Shown in pieces: positions 1 through 4,351 of a DNA stretch of 6,927 nt. The notes under the pieces were generated by a model. It did not search any database. It was not told the DNA's origin and saw nothing but the letters and a program-made list of their open reading frames with translations. The translations under genes were made by a program, and so were the position numbers. Origin of the DNA: an uncultured Eubacteriales bacterium (GTDB taxonomy: Bacteria; Bacillota; Clostridia; HGM11514); the NCBI GenBank assembly GCA_902492655.1, contig CABUMF010000067.1:1-6927 (forward strand), read 5' to 3'. Numbering within the stretch: position 1 is the first letter of the stretch; every line of letters begins with the position of its first letter.

Positions 1-211
1 TATTTACAACCGCCGCTGTGCCGCTATCCGCACTGAAAAGGGCAGGAAAACCATAACGGAAGAATTTGCAAAGGCGGCGCAGACCTTGGCAAAGGAATAC
101 AAACTGAAAGCACAGCAGGACGCAGGATACGCCAACAGGCAATATGCGATAGATATGCGTCGTGAACGGCTTTATGAGGAAACAGATAAACGATTAAAAC
201 AATCCCGTTAA
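1..211 (+). CDS. C-terminal fragment of an unrecognised charged protein (5' end outside window)
   Basis: An open frame runs from the window edge (first full codon at base 2) to a TAA at 209-211, giving 69 residues of an incomplete protein. The fragment is very rich in Lys, Arg, Glu and Gln, has no hydrophobic segment, and looks helical, with a possible coiled-coil stretch such as EEFAKAAQTLAKEYKLKAQQ. I do not recognise the family. It lies 22 bp before the start of the sigma-like gene and is probably co-transcribed with it, which suggests a component of a conjugative or mobilizable element (a relaxase or accessory protein tail is possible). That assignment is from context alone. The frame, the stop and the adjacent ribosome binding site make it likely to be a real coding end. 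Confidence 0.6.
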   Translation, partial: IYNRRCAAIRTEKGRKTITEEFAKAAQTLAKEYKLKAQQDAGYANRQYAIDMRRERLYEETDKRLKQSR

Positions 212-233
212 ATACACGAGGGAGGTGGCTGCC

Positions 234-1130
234 GTGAAAGAATGGGAAAAAGAATTACAAATATACCGTTTGATGCCGGCGCCGCCGAAAGAGAACAATT
301 TACAAAAATATATACTCCGTTACCTTTCTAAAAAAGATGATAAATATATCTCTTGGTTTCTGCATTACTACGAGCGCACCATCAATGACAAGGTAATGAG
401 CATTGTTCAGGATTATGCGATGGTCGGGCATTTCTTGGATATAAAGCAGGCATATATCATCGGAATGCTGAAAGCTTTGCAGGACTACGATCCCAATCGT
501 GGCGTTCCTTTTATCGCATATAAGGAATATGCCGCTATGCGGGAGGTACACGAATATATCCGTACTATGCGGACGGGCTTTACGGTTCAGAGCAATGATG
601 AGTATTTGCGGCTGAGAAAAGCTATGCGGTTATTTCGTGAATATGGCGGCAAGGTGGATAGTGTAACCATTCAAAAAATTGCACAGGTGATTGGTGCAAG
701 TGAAAAAGATACCGCTGAAATCATTCGGTCGGGAATGCAGAATATGCAGTTTGTGGACTATTACTGGCAATATGCCGACGAGGACAGCGAAGAAAGCCGG
801 GAAGAAATAGCCGCTGATAGCACATCTGAACCAGATAAGCTGTTTTTCCAATTGGAACGAGCCGAAGCGGTCATGGATGCATTTGAAAATTTGAATTACC
901 GTGAACGGGCAATAGTTTCCGCACATCTGGGCTTTTGTATGGAGTGCTATTCCACAAAATATTATGATAAGAACGATTTGGATGTAGACGGCAATCCGAA
1001 ATTGAAATCCCGACCGAAAGAAGCGTTTATTGATATTGCAATAGACCACGGTTTGGCTTCTCCTGATACCGCAGACAAAACCTACCGCAAAGCATTACAG
1101 AAAATGAAAGAAAAGCTAAAAGATGTATAA
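234..1130 (+). CDS. Sigma-70-like factor of a mobile-element type
   Basis: This protein of 298 residues resembles sigma-70 family factors and probably directs or modulates transcription of genes on the host element. Residues about 50-115 look like region 2 (ALQDYDPNRGVPFIAY resembles the region 2.2-2.3 core 'DPERGVKFSTYA'). Residues about 143-168 look like the region 3 helix-turn-helix (TIQKIAQVIGASEKDTAEII). Residues about 205-298 look like region 4 (AFENLNYRERAIVSAHLG, then a C-terminal helix ending YRKALQKMKEKL). Region 4 is split by roughly 30 extra residues containing CMEC and a DKNDLDVDGNPK stretch. I chose GTG at 234 because the in-frame GTG at 225 falls inside the GGAGG (221-225), which sits 8 bp before 234. 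Orphan factors like this are common in clostridial integrative elements (general knowledge). A terminator follows at 1257. It could be a sigma-like DNA-binding protein that does not bind polymerase. Confidence 0.75.
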   Translation: MKEWEKELQIYRLMPAPPKENNLQKYILRYLSKKDDKYISWFLHYYERTINDKVMSIVQDYAMVGHFLDIKQAYIIGMLKALQDYDPNRGVPFIAYKEYAAMREVHEYIRTMRTGFTVQSNDEYLRLRKAMRLFREYGGKVDSVTIQKIAQVIGASEKDTAEIIRSGMQNMQFVDYYWQYADEDSEESREEIAADSTSEPDKLFFQLERAEAVMDAFENLNYRERAIVSAHLGFCMECYSTKYYDKNDLDVDGNPKLKSRPKEAFIDIAIDHGLASPDTADKTYRKALQKMKEKLKDV

Positions 1131-1214
1131 AGAAAAGCCGACTATATGTATATGCATCGGAATTATGATGAAACAACACTTACTTAGTATCTGACTTATA
1201 ATGAATAAAAGCAG

Positions 1215-1243
1215 TTGACACGAAAAGGGAGAACAGTTAAAAA
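1215..1243 (+). promoter_or_regulatory. Possible promoter upstream of the intergenic terminator
   Basis: A perfect -35 hexamer TTGACA (1215-1220) is followed after 17 bp by TAAAAA (1238-1243), which matches the -10 consensus at 4 of 6 positions. A transcript from here would start near 1250 and run straight into the hairpin at 1257-1286, so it could only be a very short RNA unless the terminator is read through. The rest of 1131-1256 holds no ORF I can support. There is also a TATAAT at 1197-1202 without a convincing -35. Confidence 0.35.
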
Positions 1244-1256
1244 ATCATATTATTTT

Positions 1257-1286
1257 AAGGCGGAGTAAAAAGCACTCCGCCTTTTT
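1257..1286 (+). terminator. Rho-independent terminator after the sigma-like gene
   Basis: GGCGGAGT (1259-1266) pairs perfectly with ACTCCGCC (1274-1281) across a 7-nt loop, and flanking AA/TT can extend the stem to 10 bp. The stem is followed by TTTTT (1282-1286). It separates the mobile-element module from the redox operon and insulates the ccdA promoter from read-through. The Crp/Fnr-type operator begins only 2 bp after the T-tract. Confidence 0.9.
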
Positions 1287-1288
1287 AT

Positions 1289-1301
1289 GTGATAACATCA
1301 C
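1289..1301. promoter_or_regulatory. Crp/Fnr-type operator upstream of ccdA operon
   Basis: GTGATAACATCAC is a perfect inverted repeat (arms GTGAT/ATCAC, 3-bp centre). The same 13 bases recur at 3638-3650 in front of trxA. The centre (1295) lies 67 bp before the ccdA ATG and 29 bp before the putative -10, placing it near -41, the class II activator position for Crp/Fnr proteins. The half-site GTGA fits the recognition helix of the regulator encoded at 6101-6760. Assignment to that regulator is inferred. Confidence 0.7.
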
Positions 1302-1319
1302 GGAAAGCGGTAAAGAAAT

Positions 1320-1332
1320 TTGATAACATAAC
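1320..1332 (+). promoter_or_regulatory. Degenerate second copy of the operator, overlapping the ccdA -10
   Basis: TTGATAACATAAC matches the 13-bp operator at 11 of 13 positions, and its centre lies 31 bp (about three helical turns) downstream of the first. The left arm is intact apart from the outer base, and the right arm is altered. It overlaps the putative -10, so it could be a repressing or modulating site. It may also simply reflect the -10 sequence TAACAT. Confidence 0.35.
1324..1329 (+). promoter_or_regulatory. Putative activator-dependent -10 of the ccdA operon
   Basis: TAACAT (1324-1329) stands at exactly the same offset from the operator centre (29 bp) as TAAAAT does upstream of trxA, and both are followed by AA. 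The -35 position (1301-1306, CGGAAA) shows no consensus, as expected for an activator-dependent promoter. Predicted transcription start is near 1336, leaving a leader of about 26 nt that includes AAAGGA (1347-1352). TATAAG at 1335-1340 is a better hexamer, but it would place the start inside the ribosome binding site. Confidence 0.5.
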
Positions 1333-1361
1333 ACTATAAGCTGACGAAAGGAATTCGACGC

Positions 1362-2027
1362 ATGGATTATATCATTACATTTTTAGAGGGGATGATCTCC
1401 TTTATATCGCCCTGTATGCTACCTATGTTGCCTATTTACATTTCATATTTTGCAGGGCAAAGCAAAAACGATGGAGGCAGAAATACCAAGATGATATTTA
1501 AGGTTATTGCCTTTGTGGTGGGCTTTACGGTTGTATTTACGGCTCTCGGACTTTTCTCGGGAACGCTTGGAAAACTGCTCTCTGAATATCAAACAATCGT
1601 AAATATAGTTTCCGGCGTTATTGTAATATTGTTCGGTCTATCTTATTTGGAGGTTTTCCGCATACCGTTTTTTAAGGGAATGCATAAGGGGTATAAAGTA
1701 ACGGGAATTGCATCGGCTTTTTTGTTTGGAGCAATTTATTCGGTAAGCTTAACCCCTTGCGTCGGAGCTTTTCTCGGTTCTGCTTTGATGTTGGCATCAA
1801 GTACAGGCGGAGCATTAAAGGGAGCGACATTATTGCTGACATATTCCCTGGGGTTGGGCATTCCGTTTATATTTTCCGCAGTGCTGCTCGATAAGCTATC
1901 GGAAGCCTTTACCTTAATCAAAAAACATTATAAGGTAATCAATTTGGTTAGCGGTATTTTATTGATAATAGTCGGACTTGCAATGGCATTTGGACTTTTA
2001 AATTCACTTTTGGCTATTACTATGTGA
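1362..2027 (+). CDS. ccdA: CcdA/DsbD-type transmembrane thiol electron transporter
   Basis: This is a 221-residue polytopic membrane protein that should relay reducing equivalents from cytosolic thioredoxin to extracytoplasmic thiol-disulfide proteins. It has about six hydrophobic segments and the two hallmark cysteines in proline-flanked motifs: C18 in SPCMLPMLPIY in the first segment and C133 in LTPCVGAFLGS in the fourth. These form the redox pair that moves electrons in the CcdA family. Length is typical for the family (about 200-240 residues). AAAGGA (1347-1352) lies 9 bp before the ATG. It is the first gene of its operon, and tlpA starts 9 bp after its stop, giving the classic CcdA-plus-client pairing. 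No cytochrome c maturation genes are visible here, so a general extracytoplasmic thiol-reducing role is more likely than haem attachment. Expression is probably activated through the operator at 1289-1301. Confidence 0.93.
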   Translation: MDYIITFLEGMISFISPCMLPMLPIYISYFAGQSKNDGGRNTKMIFKVIAFVVGFTVVFTALGLFSGTLGKLLSEYQTIVNIVSGVIVILFGLSYLEVFRIPFFKGMHKGYKVTGIASAFLFGAIYSVSLTPCVGAFLGSALMLASSTGGALKGATLLLTYSLGLGIPFIFSAVLLDKLSEAFTLIKKHYKVINLVSGILLIIVGLAMAFGLLNSLLAITM

Positions 2028-2036
2028 GGTGAGAAA

Positions 2037-2597
2037 ATGAAAAACAAGGTATGGATAATAATTGCGGTCGCATTTGTTGCGATTATGATACTTGCGGCAG
2101 TGCTATATCCGAAGCTTTCGGAAAAGTATTCTACTGATGAAAAGCAGAATAACGCTTCTTCTGAAAATGTGGTTCAGGCGGATGATTTCACCGTTTATGA
2201 TTCGGAAATGAATAAAGTAAAACTTTCAGATTACTTTGGCAAACCAATCGTCATAAACTTTTGGACATCTTGGTGCGGCCCATGTAAGTCCGAGCTTTCG
2301 GCATTTGATGCGATGTACGAAAAATACGGTGATGAGGTCGTATTTATGATGATAAATCTCACCGACGGATATAATGAAACAGTAAACGGTGTCAAAGAAT
2401 TCGTACTTGACAGCGGCTACAGTTTCCCCGTATATTACGACACCAAATATGACGCAGCTAACACCTACGGCATTTATTCAATCCCCGAAACGGTATTTAT
2501 CAACGCCGATGGCTCGATTTACTATATACAGCTCGGTGCCATGAGCGAAAAGGTTTTGGAAAATTATATTAAGCACATTATAGGAGAAGAAAAATGA
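2037..2597 (+). CDS. Membrane-anchored TlpA/ResA-like thioredoxin-fold oxidoreductase
   Basis: The protein of 186 residues should be tethered to the membrane with its catalytic domain outside the cytoplasm. Residues 5-24 form one hydrophobic anchor preceded by Lys, with no lipobox cysteine, so it is an uncleaved signal anchor and not a lipoprotein. After a polar linker (about 25-48) comes a TlpA-type thioredoxin fold: the active site WCGPC has C80 and C83, and the cis-proline is P150 in SIPETVF. The DSEMNKVKLSDYFGKPIVINFW lead-in is typical of AhpC/TSA-Redoxin-related TlpA/ResA proteins. AGGTGAG (2027-2033) serves as ribosome binding site. It is the likely client of the adjacent CcdA and would reduce disulfides or peroxides outside the membrane; the true substrate cannot be told. 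Its TGA overlaps the ATG of the next gene by four bases, implying translational coupling. Confidence 0.9.
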   Translation: MKNKVWIIIAVAFVAIMILAAVLYPKLSEKYSTDEKQNNASSENVVQADDFTVYDSEMNKVKLSDYFGKPIVINFWTSWCGPCKSELSAFDAMYEKYGDEVVFMMINLTDGYNETVNGVKEFVLDSGYSFPVYYDTKYDAANTYGIYSIPETVFINADGSIYYIQLGAMSEKVLENYIKHIIGEEK

Positions 2598-2791
2598 AGA
2601 TCAAATTAAATCCCGATACGGAAATTGTCAACACCATAAAAGAAGGACTGAAAAAGACAGGCGGTTACTGCCCTTGCCGCAGAGAAAAAACAGATGATAC
2701 CAAGTGTATGTGCAAGGAATTCAAAGATCAGATCGCCGACCCCAATTTCGAAGGCTTTTGCCACTGTATGCTCTACTACAAGGAAAAGTAA
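2594..2791 (+). CDS. Stand-alone ferredoxin:thioredoxin reductase catalytic (beta) subunit
   Basis: This 65-residue protein has the cysteine signature of FTR catalytic subunits: CPC (26-28), CMC (38-40) and CHC (56-58). In plant and cyanobacterial FTR the motif is CPC-x16-CPC-x8-CHC; here it is CPC-x9-CMC-x15-CHC. By alignment with the plant enzyme, C26, C38, C40 and C56 should bind a [4Fe-4S] cluster, C28 and C58 should form the redox disulfide beside the cluster, and H57 matches the catalytic histidine. The enzyme takes single electrons from ferredoxin and reduces a protein disulfide, normally in thioredoxin. No partner variable (alpha) subunit is visible, as in archaeal and bacterial relatives. 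GGAGA (2583-2587) precedes the ATG. A ferredoxin follows 59 bp later and a thioredoxin lies downstream, so donor and acceptor are both encoded nearby. The spacing could also fit a ferredoxin-disulfide reductase with another client. Confidence 0.88.
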   Translation: MKIKLNPDTEIVNTIKEGLKKTGGYCPCRREKTDDTKCMCKEFKDQIADPNFEGFCHCMLYYKEK

Positions 2792-2817
2792 TATCAGCAT
2801 AAAATACCGTAATAAAA

Positions 2818-2823
2818 TATAAT
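2818..2823 (+). promoter_or_regulatory. Possible internal -10 before the ferredoxin gene
   Basis: The 59-bp gap between the FTR and ferredoxin genes contains a perfect TATAAT. The best -35 (TCAGCA at 2794-2799, 18-bp spacer) matches only 3 of 6 positions, and no operator copy is present. It might give low-level separate expression of ferredoxin and the NapH-like gene, or may be chance in AT-rich DNA. Confidence 0.25.
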
Positions 2824-2850
2824 AAGCTAATTTTAATCGGAGGAATAAGG

Positions 2851-3054
2851 ATGGCGTCTAAACGATATTCAATAGTAGATAAGTCAGTTTGCGTTGCCTG
2901 CGGTGCTTGTGAAAACATTTGCCCGTTAGGGGCAATAAAGGTACATAAAGGATGTTTTGCAAAGGTTGCACAAGACAAATGCGTAGGATGCGGAAAATGC
3001 GAAAAGGTTTGCCCGGCAAACAGTATTACAATGGAAAGCAGGGTGAACATATGA
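2851..3054 (+). CDS. 2[4Fe-4S] clostridial-type ferredoxin
   Basis: This 67-residue low-potential electron carrier has two complete CxxCxxCxxxCP motifs: C14, C17, C20 and C24 (CVACGACENICP), and C44, C47, C50 and C54 (CVGCGKCEKVCP). Each cluster takes three ligands from one motif and the fourth from the other. An extra cysteine, C35, lies in the loop between them. The 67 residues are slightly longer than the usual 55-60 because of short N- and C-terminal extensions. The ribosome binding site GGAGG (2839-2843) is 7 bp before the ATG. Its TGA overlaps the ATG of the NapH-like gene (ATGA, 3051-3054), so the two are probably made together. Placed between an FTR catalytic subunit and a membrane Fe-S protein, it is the obvious electron hub of the operon, but which partner it serves is inferred. 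Confidence 0.93.
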   Translation: MASKRYSIVDKSVCVACGACENICPLGAIKVHKGCFAKVAQDKCVGCGKCEKVCPANSITMESRVNI

Positions 3055-3641
3055 AAACAAAGAAAAAGCATTGGTATGACTATTTATGGATATGGTCCAT
3101 TGTATATTTTGCACTCGGTTTTTTCAATATTCTGTTTGCTTGGCTCGGTATGGTTGATTTTCTGTTGCCGCTCATACTCGCTGCATTTGGCGGTAACAAG
3201 TTTTTCTGCAACCATCTTTGCGGCAGAGGGCAACTCTATTGTAAGCTGGGCGGAGATCTCAAATGCTCCCGAAACAAGCCAACACCGAAATGGATGGCAT
3301 CCAAATGGTTTCGATATGGTTTTCTGATATTTTTCCTTGCCATGTTCGGCAATATGGTTTTTCAGACCTACCTTGTGGCAAGCGGTTCGAAAAATCTGCG
3401 TGAAGCAATCAAACTGTTTTGGACATTCCGTATTCCGTGGGGATGGACATATTCGGGAAGTATATTCCCGGATTGGGTGGCACAGTTCAGCTTCGGATTT
3501 TACAGCCTGATGCTTACATCGCTTCTAATCGGTCTTATTGTTATGATTTTCTTTAAGCCGAGAACGTGGTGCGCTTTCTGCCCGATGGGAACAATGACAC
3601 AGGCAATCTGCAAATTAAGGAACAGAAAAAGAGGTAAGTGA
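3051..3641 (+). CDS. NapH/NosR-like polytopic membrane Fe-S protein
   Basis: The 196-residue membrane protein has hydrophobic stretches at about 12-48, 88-110 and 147-168, and two cytosolic-type cysteine clusters. The first is FFCNHLCGRGQLYC (C53, C57, C64, with C72 nearby). The second is WCAFCPMG (C174, C177, with C187 downstream). NapH, NosR and CcoG/RdxA proteins carry paired CxxxCP motifs after membrane helices; here the first motif lacks the proline (CxxxCG) and the second is CxxCP, so it is a divergent member. The canonical C-terminal ferredoxin domain of NapH is absent, but a separate ferredoxin is encoded immediately upstream with a four-base overlap. I start it at ATG 3051; the in-frame ATG at 2952 lies within the ferredoxin gene and would add a Cys/Arg-rich tail that looks like a shadow. 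Likely role: passing electrons between ferredoxin and the membrane (quinone or CcdA side). The trxA operator covers its stop codon. Confidence 0.8.
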   Translation: MKTKKKHWYDYLWIWSIVYFALGFFNILFAWLGMVDFLLPLILAAFGGNKFFCNHLCGRGQLYCKLGGDLKCSRNKPTPKWMASKWFRYGFLIFFLAMFGNMVFQTYLVASGSKNLREAIKLFWTFRIPWGWTYSGSIFPDWVAQFSFGFYSLMLTSLLIGLIVMIFFKPRTWCAFCPMGTMTQAICKLRNRKRGK

Positions 3642-3650
3642 TAACATCAC
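3638..3650. promoter_or_regulatory. Crp/Fnr-type operator upstream of trxA operon
   Basis: GTGATAACATCAC is identical at all 13 positions to the site at 1289-1301. Its centre (3644) is 67 bp before the trxA ATG and 29 bp before the -10, giving a predicted position near -41. It overlaps the TGA (3639-3641) of the upstream gene, so the identity with the first site is not explained by coding constraint on a shared protein. Beyond the 13 bases the two flanks diverge, which argues against a recent duplication of the whole promoter. Confidence 0.7.
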
Positions 3651-3672
3651 AGAACTCTGATTTCAAATCGGT

Positions 3673-3678
3673 TAAAAT
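3673..3678 (+). promoter_or_regulatory. Putative activator-dependent -10 of trxA operon
   Basis: TAAAAT matches TATAAT at 5 of 6 positions. The -35 position with a 17-bp spacer (3650-3655, CAGAAC) has no consensus, so the promoter should depend on the activator at 3638-3650. Predicted start is near 3685, giving a leader of about 26 nt with AAAGGAGG at 3695-3702. A short dyad, GATTTCAAATC (3659-3669), lies between operator and -10. Confidence 0.55.
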
Positions 3679-3710
3679 AAAGACACAATAAAACAAAGGA
3701 GGACACGAAG

Positions 3711-4016
3711 ATGTCTGTAATTAAAATTAATAAAGAAAATTTCGCAAGCGAAGTTTTGAATTCCAATAAACCTGTACTTCTCGATTTCTATGCCGATTGG
3801 TGCGGCCCTTGCCGTATGGTGGGTCCGATCGTATCGGAAATCGCAAATGAGCGAAGCGATGTTAAGGTCGGTAAAATAAATGTGGACGAACAGCCGGAGC
3901 TTGCGGCACAGTTTCAGGTAATGAGCATCCCGATGCTTGCTGTGATCAAAAACGGAAAGCTCGAGAATCAGGTTGTGGGCTACAGACCGAAAGAGCAAAT
4001 TGAAGCAATGCTGTAA
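3711..4016 (+). CDS. trxA: Thioredoxin
   Basis: This is a 101-residue classical cytosolic thioredoxin. The active site WCGPC holds C31 and C34. D25 corresponds to the buried aspartate of E. coli thioredoxin, and the cis-proline is P74 in SIPMLAV. Length is typical, and there is no signal peptide or membrane segment. The strong ribosome binding site AAAGGAGG (3695-3702) is 8 bp before the ATG. It is the first gene of the second operon, and the rhodanese gene starts 11 bp after its stop. No NADPH thioredoxin reductase gene is present in the window, whereas an FTR catalytic subunit and ferredoxin are, so it may be reduced by ferredoxin. It is also the natural electron donor for CcdA and a plausible reductant for rhodanese persulfide. 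The last two statements are inferred from context and family knowledge. Confidence 0.95.
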   Translation: MSVIKINKENFASEVLNSNKPVLLDFYADWCGPCRMVGPIVSEIANERSDVKVGKINVDEQPELAAQFQVMSIPMLAVIKNGKLENQVVGYRPKEQIEAML

Positions 4017-4027
4017 GGAGAAAAAAG

Positions 4028-4351
4028 ATGGGACTGTTTAATTTCTTTCGCAACACCGCCGACATCAACACCGGTGTTGCGGAATACGAAACAAACGACG
4101 GAGCTGTATTGATTGATGTTAGGACGGCAGAGGAATACCGTGACGGGCACATTGACGGAAGCGTCAACATACCTCTTGATAGAATTTCTTCCGTTGAGAA
4201 TACCGTCAAGGACAAAAGCACACCGCTTTATGTGTATTGTTTAAGCGGTGGTAGAAGCGGACAAGCTGTATCCTATTTGAAGCAAATTGGTTACACAAAT
4301 GTAAAAAATATCGGAGGCATCAGCAGCTACCGTGGAAAGGTGGTAAAATAA
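4028..4351 (+). CDS. Single-domain rhodanese (sulfurtransferase)
   Basis: The protein of 107 residues is one rhodanese domain, which carries sulfane sulfur as a cysteine persulfide. Visible motifs are VLIDVRTAEEYRDGHIDGSVNIPL (about 27-50, the CH2A-like first motif), and the active-site loop CLSGGRS starting at C71, in the six-residue CxxGxR form usual for sulfur (not phosphatase) chemistry. The C-terminal NIGGISSYRG is the usual end motif. It is similar in size to PspE/GlpE-type proteins. It has a short MGLFNFFRNT N-terminus with no clear signal peptide, so a cytosolic location is likely. GGAGA (4017-4021) precedes the ATG, and the next gene begins directly after its TAA with no gap. Together with thioredoxin upstream and a rhodanese-fused flavoenzyme downstream, it probably delivers or removes persulfide sulfur. 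The physiological sulfur donor is not identifiable. Confidence 0.92.
   Translation: MGLFNFFRNTADINTGVAEYETNDGAVLIDVRTAEEYRDGHIDGSVNIPLDRISSVENTVKDKSTPLYVYCLSGGRSGQAVSYLKQIGYTNVKNIGGISSYRGKVVK

Noticed and set aside
225..233. Upstream GTG start giving three extra residues on the sigma-like protein
   Set aside because: That GTG is part of the GGAGG ribosome binding site; the GTG at 234 has correct 8-bp spacing.
1163..1195. Tiny ORF starting ATGATGAAACAACAC in the intergenic region
   Set aside because: Only about nine codons, no ribosome binding site, no resemblance to a known leader peptide.
1335..1340. TATAAG as the -10 of the ccdA promoter
   Set aside because: It is a better hexamer, but the start would fall at about 1347 on the AAAGGA ribosome binding site and the geometry would no longer match the trxA promoter.
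2952..3050. N-terminal extension of the NapH-like protein from ATG 2952
   Set aside because: It lies entirely inside the ferredoxin gene in another frame, is a Cys/Arg-rich shadow of the second cluster motif, and ATG 3051 has a proper ATGA overlap and ribosome binding site.
3659..3669. GATTTCAAATC dyad between the trxA operator and -10
   Set aside because: A short AT-rich palindrome with no counterpart at the ccdA promoter; chance is likely.
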